A DNA stretch of 64,000 nt. It comes from Alviniconcha marisindica (Eukaryota; Mollusca; Gastropoda; Provannidae). Made by a program: the position numbers and the translations under genes. The DNA lies in NCBI GenBank assembly GCA_018857735.1, contig JABMCL010001464.1:1182501-1246500 (forward strand), read 5' to 3'. The notes beneath the pieces were generated by a model. That model made no database searches. It was not told the origin of the DNA and saw only the letters and a program-made list of their open reading frames with translations. The first letter of the stretch is position 1; each line of letters opens with the position of its first letter. This document shows, piece by piece, positions 1-19,680 of this stretch.

Positions 1-67
<67 letters not shown>
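1..67. repeat. (AC)n microsatellite at the window edge
   Basis: Pure AC dinucleotides, probably extending left of the window. Confidence 0.97.
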
Positions 68-69
<2 letters not shown>

Positions 70-199
70 ACACAGTGTAACATTTTACAGTCCACATAGG
101 CAGGTATGATTATAAAATTTATGAAGATGTAGATGATAATGATGCCTAGTATTGTGAGTAGTTGCGGGTGTCAAGTGATCATGTGATTTGCTTGCTTTT

Positions 200-985
200 T
201 TCGTGGTTGTGGATGATCTGTGAATGTGTTTGATGGAATGTCCTGTGGTTGGATGTGGACATTGACTGTGGGTATGATGATTCTTTTGTTGGTGTTGCTG
301 TTGTTTGTGGTTGTGGATGGTCTGTGAATATGTTTGATGGAATGACCTGTGGTTGGATGGAGTCGAATGTGGACATAGACCTCCTATGGGTATGGGTACA
401 TACCTGTCAACCCATACAGTTTACCGGTATAAAATAGTTTTTCATTATTTTGGGGGGATATGGCCATATTGGAAAATGGATACAGGAAAACATCATTTTC
501 ATGAGATTTTGTTGTTGTTTTAAACTGAGCAAAAAGACTGAAAAACTGTTGAACGAGCAGCCGACACTGGCCGTTGCCAAATGCACACTGACTGGTCTAG
601 TACAATAGGCTAAGAAATCTCACTGGAAGTGAGATTTGAAGTCGTGCATGTGTATTTAGCACAACATTGCTTCTTCCTTCCACTGCTACACATGCCGGTT
701 GGAATTCAAAATGCTGCTGCCACCAGTGAAAAACAAAAGGCCCCAGCCTGCATAAGGGAAATACAGGTTCACAAACACTGGACTAAGGTTTACTCCCAAA
801 AGGGGTTGACAGCTATGTGGATATGATTTTTTTTGTTGGTTTTGCTTTTGTTTGTGGCTGTGGAGGGTCTGTGGATGTGTTTGATAGAATGTCCTGTGGT
901 TGGATGTGGCTGAATGTGGACATAGACTGACTGTGGGTATGATTTTCTTCTTGGTGTTGCTGTTGTTTTGATTATGATGTGTACA
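200..985. repeat. Dispersed copies of a repeat of about 130 bp
   Basis: A block with TGTGGTTGGATGTGGACAT and GGTGTTGCTGTTGTTT recurs at about 200-300, 300-400 and 826-975, left of the first IDO exon. I see no exon in 68-1218. Confidence 0.7.
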
Positions 986-1218
986 GCACCTAGTACAGTG
1001 TGAAACTGGATTTGCGCTAAACAAGTGTTAATATTGTTATTAATATTGCATTATAAGGAAAGAACATTCGGAATAGGTCACCATGTGTGACTTATTTGTA
1101 CTTCTTGTATCAGTTAGTAGTATTGAAATGTTTTTCCAACATTTTATAAAAAAATGGGACAGTTTGTAAAACAAAACAAATTAAGCTTGTTTTTCGACTC
1201 TGTTTTTGTGTGTTGCAG

Positions 1219-9193
<7,975 letters not shown>

Positions 9194-9639
9194 CATTGAC
9201 TGTGGTCTTGATGTAAGACCCATGATCCTGAGTTCTCCAGTTTAAGCAGAATCAGGTCTTTTTTTGTGTGTGTGTGTGTGGCCAACTTCAGCACTCTGAA
9301 GACTGCTTGATTAGCATTATTCAGACTTGGTAGCCAGGCCTTTCACTCTCATCTCGGTGTGCAAGTAGCATTATGTCTTACATGTGTGTAAATAATTAGA
9401 TTAATCAGGTAGTGCACAGCCAAACATTGGTGTGATACTGATGTTGACCAGCATACATGGTTCGTTGGAGACCTCCCGGTGTAAATGAGTAAATGAATTG
9501 ATTTTTTATAAGTTAATCAAATTGTTCTTATTACAAAATAATGCATGTTGAAGTTGTGAATGTCATGACCGGTGAGAAATCTTCAGTCCAGCGTTAAGAG
9601 CAATTTTGAGAAATGTCTTGCAGTACCATTAACCATATA

Positions 9640-9945
9640 TATCCATATGGATTGAAAGATCCTGTGAAACCGCAGTTGAAAGACCATCCCGCAAGAGACC
9701 ACTTCTCTTTTAACTTATTTAAGACCACTTTTGTGGAGACATAGGGTCTTTCATTATGGTCCCCATTGTACTTATGCCATGCAAAACATGTTTGCACTGC
9801 AGTGTTTTGCATGGCATAAGTACAATAGGGACCATAATGAAAGCATAAGTACAATGGGGACCATAATGAAAGACCATCCTATGTCTCCACAAAAGTGTTC
9901 TCTTGCGAGATGGTCTTTCAACTACGGTTTGAAAATGTCATGTCT
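9640..9945. mobile_element. Foldback (MITE-like) element
   Basis: The left arm (about 9649-9789) and right arm (about 9801-9925) are inverted copies. The ends match as GAAACCG(C/T)AGTTGAAAG against CTTTCAACTACGGTTT. The inner arms share a sequence of about 40 bases including GCATAAGTACAAT. Part of the right arm is duplicated (9842-9870). No transposase ORF is present. Clear target-site duplications are not visible because AT-rich sequence flanks both ends. Confidence 0.75.
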
Positions 9946-10050
9946 AGAAATATATATATATATCAAATCCGTGAAAATCCTTCTGTAGCACATAATGATT
10001 GACAATTGATTTCATGCCATTAAAATAAAATATATAAAAAAGTGAATGTA

Positions 10051-10330
10051 CAAATTTGCAGACTTTTACACTCATAAAGTCTGTACAATTTCAAAAGCCT
10101 TAATTTCCATTTTCAAATGACTGATTGCACAAGTATGCAGGCTTTTACACTCTCAAAAATGTAGCAGCAATTTTGCAGGCTGTTGCACTCTCAAAAAGTC
10201 TGCACAATTTTAAAGGTTTTATTTCCCACTTGCAAAAGTCTGATTGTCCATTTTTGCAGGCTTTCACTCTCTCCAAAGAGTAACAATTTTGCAGATTTTC
10301 CCCTTTCGCAGAGTCTGGTTGTACACTTTT
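10051..10330. repeat. Degenerate tandem array, unit about 65 bp
   Basis: The phrases TTTGCAGGCTTTTACACTCT and AAGTCTGCACAATTT recur about four times with drift, inside the presumed IDO 3' UTR. Confidence 0.6.
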
Positions 10331-11495
10331 TACACTATTACAGGGTCAACTCTCCAAAAATAAAATGGTTTTAGGCTATTGGTTCAAGATTCCCATGTCT
10401 GTTGGAAGTATGGTTGATTTTACTGAAAATGTGTGTTTGTATTGTCTAAATAAAATTAAAACTTTGTTTAACATTTTCTGGGTTTGCCAGATCTGATTTG
10501 ACATTTTATTTACATTTTTGTGTTGATGAAACTTTGGAAATGTTTGCCTCATACAATTATTTGTCATGATTCCGTATTGTTTGACATTTAGCAGTTGATT
10601 GAAATAAATATAACAAGGTTGATGATATAATCTTTCTTTTTAATTAAAAAGAGGCAAATGTGACAATGGTGAGTGTTTTTATGTTACTCAGGGTACCAAG
10701 TATGTGTCCTACAAAGTACAATTATCTACAATACATTTCCCGTATAAAACCTTCTGCTATTTGGCATAATTGGATTCAAATAATTATGGAAATGTTTGCA
10801 TAGTTAGTGCCCAGCAGATTTGACTTGCTGGTATGATTTGTAACTTTACAATTTTTACATACAATCAGCATGATTTGTTTCACTGAATCAGGAATCAAGT
10901 GTTATGCATTGATGCAGGGAGATCTAAGCACACAAATGAAATATAATTTATTGTCAACCCGAGCCATTTCCCTTTTGTCAGTTTTTCAAGCATGTATTTA
11001 TGTAGCTGTCCTCTCTCTCTCTCTCTCTCTCTCTCTGGTGTCTATAAAATTCCAGTAAACAATAAAACAGTAAACATATTTTTGTTTTTTATTTGTGCAC
11101 ATTTCCTTGGCCATTTGCATGCAACATTCACAGAGATTCAACTTGGTCAGGGGGGAAAATGCTGAAAATAATACAACTTTTGAGTTTCAAGTTTCTGACA
11201 CCACAGTGACATTAAATTGAATCAAAGTCACCAAAAAGGATCTGCCTTGCAGTGACCTGTGCACATGTGACACACCAGCAAGACTTGCTTCAGTTCATGT
11301 TTACAAATTAGAGATCATATACCAATTTAGGCTTATGATTTTAATCAAGATTTATTGACAAATGACTACCTGCCCTTCACAGACACAACTGTGAAAAGGA
11401 CAAGTCATGATTCCATGAAATGCACAAACGTGTGTGTTACCATGTCCATGTAAATCATGCAATGAATGGAGCAACCAGTTTTTAGGCTGTAGTTA

Positions 11496-11740
11496 GTGAG
11501 TAACTGGATTTTAAAGTCCTGTCAACCACACTGGGTCACCTCAGGACAGTCAAACTCAGGTCATAAGCAAATGCACATTTCAAAATTACTCATACATGTA
11601 TACAAACCCCTTGTTAAGTCAATCCACAAAACCAATCACTTTGCAAACATAAAACAAAGTATACATACACAAATTGTTGAAGAGTTAGTCCCTTCAATTT
11701 TTAACCCTGTTAAAAGAGCACATAAAAAGAAGTGATTAAA
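11496..11740 (+). mobile_element. Interspersed repeat family A, 5' part
   Basis: TGTCAACCACACTGGGTCAC, AGGACAGTCAAACTCAGGTC and CCAATCACTTTGCAAACAT match the reverse of 63430-63620. Confidence 0.65.
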
Positions 11741-12722
11741 TTAGCTTTCTAAATACTAAATTGGTACAAACTAAACTCAGTAAAAGCAGACTTCAATCAA
11801 CCACATCGTAACAACTGTTAGCCAACAGCTGAACACAAAACTCTCAACAACAAAATTCACAAATTATTATAATGATCAAATGTGAATGTACAATAGCAGT
11901 TCAAACTGCACTGTTTATTCTGCATGTCAAACATTTTTCTTTATTTTTCTAACAAAAAAATAAAGGGAAATGTTCAAATATCATGGTCCAAACTCTTTCA
12001 AATGAATGATTATCCACACTCGGCAATCATTTTACTAATACTACAGTATTCTAACTGAAAAGAAAAAAGTAACCCAAATTCCTTTTTAGGCAACCAGTCT
12101 CAGTGCCCATGTTTGCACCATTTCTCATTATACTCATATAATTAGGCAAGAGTTGCCCTTAAGAGAAAATTGCCAATTGTGATGACTAATAATAGTACTG
12201 CATATGTAACTTTGTTTTAAAGTAGATCTCCTCTAATTTTGGTCTTCCAAGATATAATGGGTTTTGGATTTTAACAATCTCCCATGAAATACAAACACAA
12301 AATCAAACACTGTTTGTGAAAAAGACATCAATGAATGTAACGGCTGTTTTCTGTTAAAACAGGTGAGTTACATGTTCCTCCCACGATGTGTTTCATCTGA
12401 AACGATGACTCAAGGTTTTGAACTTGTTTGACTGAAGTCCACTTTAAAACCTTGTAACTAAATTGTTGGGACTATGGCACCATAATTACACAACAAACTA
12501 AAAATTGAGTAAACAAATGTGTCCCAATAAAAACTCTAAACTCTGTATGGTCTTCCTGAGAAAAGTGGAATGCTAGATTTTTCACATTATGTTCCATAGG
12601 AATGTTTCCATAATGGTATCATCTTATGCTTTGAGGTGGTCACAGAAGAGGTATTTAAAACAAATTGGGTCTTTAAAAAAAAAGTGCAAAAATATCAGCA
12701 ACAAAATTTAGTGTTACAAGTT
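11741..12722. other. Intergenic, AT-rich, no gene seen
   Basis: AT-rich sequence without ORFs or clear repeats, between family A repeat and the gypsy fragment. Confidence 0.4.
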
Positions 12723-12886
12723 TTAATCAGCCACTGAATCAACTTCTGCTCCACTTCTGCTCCACCTTCTCTCTGTACATGGAGCAATTGTTCTGTCCTG
12801 ATGAGTATTACATTTTTCTTTTTTTAAAGTCTTTTTTTTTTTTAAATGGTCATCTCCACCACACCTACAGTGCACACATGCATGTG

Positions 12887-12922
<36 letters not shown>

Positions 12923-13747
12923 GACACACACACACACGCCCCACCCACCCCCAAAAGAGGGCTTTTTTTGTTTCAGAAAATTCAGGAATATTTCTGAAAT
13001 TATTTACTTCTTTGAGGCCCGTTTTTCTTTGCAGGCAGTCTTTCGACTCATCCTCTCTTCCAAACTTTGGAAGTACCTGGCAAAAGTGCAGCAAACATGC
13101 ATGCTATTTGGGCGGATTGTCAGGTTCTCTTTCCTTACTCTTTCTAGCACAAGCTCCACATCCTGGAAGTGCTTCTCCTGGCTGCCTGAGTACAGTAAGA
13201 GGTCATCACAAATCACTATGGCAATCTTGAACTGCAGATGACCAAAGAGACCATCGACAAAGCTTTTCAGGGTCATCTGCGCATAGGCCAAACCAAAGGG
13301 GATCCTGAGATGCTCATAAAGCCCAAATGGCGTCATGAAAGCGGTTTTCTCCACGTCTTCCTCCGATATGGGCACCTGCTTGTACCAGAAGGCAAGATCA
13401 AAGTAAGAGAAATACTCCGCCCCCTGCAATGATCTTCTAGCTGCCTTGGCCATCTCTGAGGAAGGGGGGTCAAGTTTGCTTTGTTTGCGCAGCTTGGCAT
13501 TAAGCAGCCTGTAGTCTGTGCACAACTGGACCTTGCCATTCTTTTTGAAAACAACACCAGCAGGAAACTCCCATTCACTGTAGCTTTTCCGAATCAACTT
13601 CTGCTCCACCTTCTCTTGCAAAAGACTCCAAATTTTGTCCAACTCTTCTGGTTCTAAGTCATTTGTGTAGCACCTTGGCTCTGTTGATGCCAGACACCTC
13701 CATCCACACAAGTCCTCGTCACTGTCACTGTCACCCACACACTCCAT
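12723..13747 (-). pseudogene. Ty3/gypsy reverse-transcriptase fragment
   Basis: The open stretch 13747-13004 on the minus strand encodes part of a retrotransposon reverse transcriptase. Landmarks are KNGKVQLCTDYRLLNA, YFSYFDLAFWYKQVPI, TAFMTPFGLYEHLRIPFGL and VICDDLLLYS at the catalytic Y/F-x-DD position. The similarity stops after LTIRP; no RNase H, integrase, gag or LTR is seen. An AC microsatellite lies at 12889. A short repeat of the VEQKLIRK-coding bases lies at 12737-12770. The element is truncated and dead. Confidence 0.85.
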
Positions 13748-13788
13748 TTCTTTACCTGCAAACAGATGGAATACTATTGGGCATGTGT

Positions 13789-13792
<4 letters not shown>

Positions 13793-13842
<50 letters not shown>
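13793..13842. repeat. (AT)n microsatellite
   Basis: Pure AT repeat just upstream (on the minus strand) of the gypsy fragment. Confidence 0.97.
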
Positions 13843-13843
<1 letters not shown>

Positions 13844-14206
13844 CAAAGTCAACAACTAAAATCGGTCAGCTTGCAGTAACACAGATGAGCAGGTGCAAAC
13901 ACAGTGGAACCACTGATAAAACACCACCCCTCTTCTGAAGGCTACTTGTTTCTGAAACTTTCTTCATCTTCACCCATGAAATGGCCACAATCAAAATATA
14001 TTAACATGCATATTTATTACCTTGCCACTTAAGTATGGCATAGTAAAAAAAAAAAAAAAACAAAAAGAGAGCTAATTCTATGTTGGTACTTTCACATCTC
14101 CAGCAAATTCTCCCCAACCAACTTGTGCGGCACTACTGAGGGACAAGCCTTTGCTGGTACCACCACAAGGGGAGGGGGGTGGGGATAAGAGAATTACTAA
14201 TATATA

Positions 14207-14491
14207 CTAGCAGACACTCTTGCAGCAAGGTGTGTGTAGGTGGCTGACAGTGTTCTGTGGCAAGTCATTCCAGTCCTTGGAGGTGTGTGGTACAGTGGTA
14301 GGAACAAGGATTGCCTGTGCACAGCTGTGCTGGGTGTGGCATGTATCAGGGAAAGCTGCTGTGAGCAGCCTCTGAATGACTGGCTCACTGTGCACCACAA
14401 GTTTTAGTGGATTTTTGTTTTTGTTTTTTGGTCTTAGTGATGACTCTCTATTTAGTATACTGGGTGCCATGTCTCTCCTTTGTCTTAACAA
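14207..14491 (-). pseudogene. LINE-type reverse-transcriptase C-terminal fragment
   Basis: The minus-strand reading contains VPTTVPHTSKDWNDLPQNTV, like the C-terminal F-x-PRTI-x-(D/E)WN-x-LP tail of non-LTR retrotransposon polymerases. No upstream polymerase motifs remain. Confidence 0.5.
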
Positions 14492-15984
14492 CTTTATTTA
14501 TTTACTCTACTGTGTACCACATCTTCTTTTTTTTCTTCACAACTTTATTTTTCATATGACAAGAAAAAAATCTTCTTCAGCGCACCGAGCATTCAAGTTA
14601 ACTGCATCATCATGGTCATGCACTACAGATATGATCATCAACATCATCATCACCCTAGTGGGGGATGCTGCTGGAACCTAAAATCCCATGTAAATGAACC
14701 CCTTAAAACTGTAGGTTTCTATCACACATGTATGTGTATGCAAGTCCTCAAAGTCTCTCTCTCAAATATATATATGTAATTAATCAGGACACATATGTTA
14801 TAATTATTCACCGTATACTAAATTTCAAGCACTTCTCAATCAAGATGGAGTTTTGCAATTTTAATTTCTAGGGTGGCAATGTGAGCTGCACTGAAGGTGG
14901 GCTATAGAGAATTTGCAAATGAGACTATTAAAATAACCCCAGCTATTTTTGTTTCCTTTTTTGAGAGGAGATGGTGACCGAGGCTTATGTACGGTTGTAC
15001 ATACATACATGTACAGTATTTTTAATGATCCCAAAAGTTTCCTGCAGTTAGAACCAAGACTAAAACCTCCTGGTGGCACTAAAAACATAACACGGAGAGG
15101 GCCAGGGGTCAAGTCTCTTACGGCGTCACTTTGTCTCCATCACTCCCTCAGTCCCTGTCTTCCCGTTAACAAACACCTCCTGGGGACACACTGAGACGTT
15201 ATTTGTCAAAGTGTAAAGTGCCACCGGGGGGCCGTAAGGTAAATTAAATTTAGTTTTTAGATTTGAATTACAAAGTTCGTTACGGGGAAGCATAGCGACG
15301 AGGACCCATTGTCAATTAATCTGCTTTGTTTCACATGGCACTCACACTAGAGTAAACCTGCAAAGTCTCGGGCGTGGAAGTTGGGATTTTAGTCAGCAAT
15401 TTGCCGTGTTTCGCTCCTTTACTTATAGTAGAATTAGTACTACTGTAAAAAGGTTACTCATTCAGAATCATATGTGACATTTATGTGCGCAGTGAGTCTG
15501 CTCGAGAGCAGAGAATAACGCTATATAAAAGCGATGACTAATAACAATAATCCATGAGATCACATACATGTCAGTGATCATGCACTTCTAGAGCTCTCAT
15601 TTCAATCAGCGAAGTTTCGTCTGCGTCAATGCAGCCAGTTTTGTGTCCATTATCTCACCTTAACCTCAGGAGTTAAATTGTATTGTGAGAGTGGCAGATT
15701 ATTGCTAATCCCGCAGACAGTATTAGGTATTATAAGTCTTTTCAAGCTTGTCTATTCAAGCAAGAAGCAAGGGCACAAAAGCGTGCGTGACGGAATCGCG
15801 TTTACCAAAATTGTACTCTAGCGCCATTTTTCTCCCATTTGAGGACTGAGTTATGTCCCTTCAAATCCTGGTCCCTGAAATAAATCCAGAACTCATTTCT
15901 TGACCGGACCCTGTCCAATGTTTTAAAGTCATTCCTGCTTTGCCAAATGGGCCCCAGGCAAATGTTGTTAGAAACAAAACATTC
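14492..15984. other. Intergenic, no gene seen
   Basis: This stretch has no ORF that I can defend and no splice-compatible coding block. It becomes richer in CpG from about 15180, unlike the AT-rich flanks. It may contain old repeats, but no family member could be named. Confidence 0.4.
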
Positions 15985-16676
15985 CTTCAAATGCACCCCG
16001 AAAGGAGGCCGGGGATGTCTGATGTCAAACCCCTGTCTGGAATCTCATGGCTGTCATTTGATTCCTCTTTCCCCTCGTTGTTTTTCAGCCTAGTCCTCTT
16101 GTTCTTTCTGTCGTCATTTTTCTGCTAATGGTCCAGTCTCCTGACTTTTTTCTCTTCAAAAATCTCTCAAACACTTGGGCTTTTTTGTATGGTTCTTGTT
16201 GAGACGGCAGGTGATCACGGTATGTGAAGCTTGCTGTCATTGGTATAAAGTAAACATGGTGCTGAACGTCCACATGTGAGCCGGTTTGGCCTAGCGGTAA
16301 GGCGTTAGGTTGGTAAGCGGAAGGACCTCGGTTCGATACCTCTTCGGCTCTCCTTTCTCTTCAAAAAGGTTATGGTTTGTGGACACTGTCCTGTGACTTT
16401 GTCCATCACTTCCTACTGAAACGTTAAAATGGCTCTCATCGCTGCCCATCTTAATGCAGGAATCATTCTGGTGGTGACAGTGTAGCGATAGATATATAAT
16501 CTCCCTCTCCCCCCACCTCCATACCCCTTCTCCCCGTCCCTAATAAGCCGTATGGTTTCTGTGGACGTTAAGCACCATGTTTACTTACTAACGTCCACAT
16601 AAACCATAGGGCATTTATACAACTTTAAAAAACATTTTATTATGGTTTCTGTCCATTCCTTTCCCCCCATTGTGCA

Positions 16677-16731
<55 letters not shown>

Positions 16732-16950
16732 ATATTTTTTTGTTTGTCCATTCCTTTTTTTTCTCTCCATTTTTTCTTTCTTTAATTTCATAGTAATAAA
16801 TTATAATAAACGATGATACCAGCATGTGCTCTTTTAAAAGGGGCAATATTTTTCAAAGTTGTGTTTGATTGTGTATTTGTGTTTTGTTTTATGTTTGTGT
16901 AGGGATTGGTTGTGGACTGACTTGAGCAAGGGTTTATGCATTTTCTTTAA
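15985..16950 (-). mobile_element. Interspersed repeat family A, copy with SINE insertion
   Basis: 16010-16245 matches 63020-63250, and 16625-16940 matches 63300-63510. The intervening 16246-16610 is the SINE. An AT tract lies at 16679-16726. Confidence 0.65.
16246..16610 (+). mobile_element. tRNA-derived SINE
   Basis: The head 16278-16350 has A-box-like TGGCCTAGCGG, a perfect B box GGTTCGATACC (16330-16340) and pairing ends GAGCCG / CGGCTC. The anticodon arm does not fold, so it is a SINE head and not a working tRNA. The tail has CTAATAAGCCGTATGG and TGTGGACGTTAAGC. Flanking copies of AACGTCCACAT (16265, 16590) could be a target-site duplication, but the same sequence is also part of an inverted repeat. 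It sits inside the interspersed repeat of 15985-16950. Confidence 0.75.
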
Positions 16951-19499
16951 AGAGCTTTGTGGAGAAAAAACAACTCATTGAGTGTCATTAACATATTAAC
17001 TGCAAAGAAACAGGGAATGTTGTGGTATGAGTAAGTAACTTCGTGTTTTACGCTGTTTGCTATGTAACCAATGTGCAACATTGACTGTGCATCAATTCAG
17101 TGAAATTGATTTTCACAATTCAGACAAACAGCACTAAAGTACAATTTTTTATACTTTTTTTTTTATAAAATGAAATAATTTCACTGCTCCCAAGAGCTTA
17201 GTTATACCCGAGTTCATCAGCAACTCCAGTGATCTGGCGGATATCTTTGATTAATAAATTTTGGCAAACATCAACAGTGAACACAGGCATATATTCAAGG
17301 GAATTTGTACTGGTATGCAGGCTACATCACTTACTGATCTTTAGTAATGCTATGACATTCAATTTTAAATAAATGACAAACACAAACACAGTACAATTTT
17401 GCAACTGATCTTATTCTGATTCTGAAAAGGTACACTGAAAACATAAGATCAACAACACAAAGCCACCCCAAACCAGAAAAGACATGATTCTGAGCAACTA
17501 TGCCAAATAACACTGACTGCAAGTCATTCAGTAAATTAATTTAACACAAAAGTGAGAAACAGCAGAATTCGAAAAATGCAATCATACAATAAACTATCAG
17601 TCCATTGATTAAACATATCAATAAATAGGTGACCAATGTATTTACCAATCAATCAGTCTGGTCATACCAAACAACAACAAAAAACTTGTGGGTGGATGAT
17701 GGAATGTGGTGCAACTCGGTGGGTTTTTGATGGTGTAACAAACACAACACAGAAAAAACATTCAGTGAATATCTGTGCATTTTCATTATGCATGGACCTG
17801 CCATGTTTAACAAATCAAGAACTTAAGTGATGCAAATAAAATGTTCACTTTACTCTCCACTGTCTTGCCTTTTTTAGGGGATTTTTTAGGGGATAAAAAA
17901 CATCGCCAGATCACAGTGAAACTGAAAACATTCACATAGAGTGAATCAAAAAGTTCAATGTTCTTGGCATAATGAGAAAAGGTTATGAAGAACCATGAAA
18001 ATGACAATTCAGCCAGACCAATAACAACAACAGGTCTCAACTTCCAGCCTGACAACAGAAATGGAAGCAGTCACACACACTCTCCACTAGACAGCCCTGA
18101 GAGGTGAAAGAACAAACATGCCACCATCCTCACAGATTCAATGAAATTGCTGCAAAAACAAAACAGCAACAAAAAGTGGGAAGCCCAGAATGGTATGTGA
18201 CAATGTTCAACATCTGTTTTCAAAAAGTGCATATGTACTGTCACGGACATGCCAGAGTCAAGGGAATGACTCAGTATATATACTGGCAGCCAGGACTATC
18301 AAGGTTCCAGGCAAGATCAAAAGATCAAGAGATCAGGAGGAGGGAGGTGGAGCTGGACCTTCAAGTTAGCCCAGAAGAGATCAGGAGTAGGGAGGTGGAG
18401 CTGGGCTGCGAAAGTTGGACTTCTTTCGCTGCGAGTTGTTCCTCAACAGCAATGCAATGGACATTGTCCTTGCGACTCTGCCCCGCACGGCAGTTGAAAC
18501 AGCAACTGCGCAGTGCACTAGTTGCTGGGCAATGGCGAGGGGATACCGCCTTAACACTTCCATTGTTATGGCGGCGGTCCACGGTCTCTCCGGTCTTTTT
18601 CGGGCGGTATCCGTAGTCAAGCCTTCACTCTTTCGTCCCCTTCCCCTCCTGTCCCCGTACCTAATAAGCCACCTTGCTTCTGTGGACGTAAAGCAAAATG
18701 GTCCTATCAACTATCACAAGTGACTCACAGCTTTAAAGATTTGATTGGGGGGGGTGTGGGGGGGGACTTGTTGGCCTGTCTCTCACTGAGCACTTTCTTT
18801 TTCTTTTTCTGACGGGTTGTGTGCTCCAACCGGAGAAATTAATGCACATAACAGAATACATTATTATTAATGAAGCATGAAAGTATCTGCCTGTATCAAG
18901 TGTATTCATGAGATCAAGAAGTTAGCTGCTGTATCATTCATTATCTGCAAGGGACATGAGAATGCCACAGGCAGTCTGCTCATCAAACACCATACATAGT
19001 TAATATGCTCCATTGCAACATGTGAAGCAAACAAAACACAAAACCTCAAACTGACACCACAGGCCTCAAAAACATGCCATTTTCAAGCAACAGTGAAAAA
19101 AGTTCTAGAGAAATTCTTCCACATCATGATACAGATTAGTCCTGTAAAAGACAAAACATTTGCCCTATGGACAACGAAGACATCAACGCAATACTTGATT
19201 ATCAGCTTTGATAGTAAAATGTACAACCTGAATTGAAGACAAAATTTCATCTGCCAATGAAGATATTAATGCAATACTTGATTATCAGCTTTGATTGTAA
19301 AATGTGCAACCTGAGTTTCATAAGTGAACTGAAGACAAACTTTCATCTGCCATATTGACAATGAAAATATCAGCCTTGATTGTACAATCTGAGCTTTGTA
19401 ACTGAACTGAAGGAATAAAGGAGAAGGTGGGAAGAGATGTAAGTAAAAGGGAAGGGGAGTGGGGGTGAATTAAACTGTAGGAAGAAAGAGCTGAAGATG
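16951..19499 (-). other. Ceramidase 3' flank and 3' UTR
   Basis: No gene recognised. It holds a tandem repeat (19160-19400), a doubled GAGATCAGGAG, GGAGGTGGAGCTGG segment (18325-18410), an inverted pair GGATACCGCC / GGCGGTATCC (18540-18613) and a SINE-like tail (18640-18690). The polyadenylation site was not decided. Confidence 0.4.
19160..19400. repeat. Tandem repeat in the ceramidase 3' flank
   Basis: AATGCAATACTTGATTATCA, GCTTTGAT(A/T)GTAAAATGT and GACAAA(A/C)TTTCATCTGCC occur three times in diverging form. Confidence 0.8.
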
Positions 19500-19680
19500 T
19501 CACATTTTCACTGAAAATTCTCTGGTTATTCCATCAAAAGGTTTAACAGATCCAGTCACGCTCTTGGCACTGCCAAAGTGTTGTATGCGGTAAGTTCCAG
19601 CCATCTGTTGAGCTGGTACGTCCCATCGTATGATGGCATCACTTTCACCAAACAGCAGGCTTGTCATCCTCCACTGATAT
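19500..19680 (-). CDS. ASAH2: Ceramidase terminal exon 19
   Basis: It encodes [19 protein letters not shown] then [15 protein letters not shown] and TGA at 19502-19500. YRI-x-HFG is conserved at this position. Confidence 0.95.

Larger units (their letters stand above)
9194..11080 (+). other. IDO 3' flank, probable 3' UTR
   Basis: No coding sequence is seen. AATAAA signals occur at 10024, 10449, about 10602 and about 11060, so the transcript end is undecided. The stretch holds a long foldback element (9640-9945) and a degenerate tandem array (10051-10330). Confidence 0.45.

Noticed and set aside
16278..16350. Candidate tRNA gene
   Set aside because: The A and B boxes and acceptor pairing are present, but the anticodon stem has mismatches and no acceptable loop, and the sequence continues into a SINE body.
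18104..18616. 170-codon plus-strand open frame in the ceramidase 3' flank
   Set aside because: No recognisable domain, low-complexity and repeat-derived content (a doubled GAGATCAGGAG segment), and it lies antisense to the likely 3' UTR.
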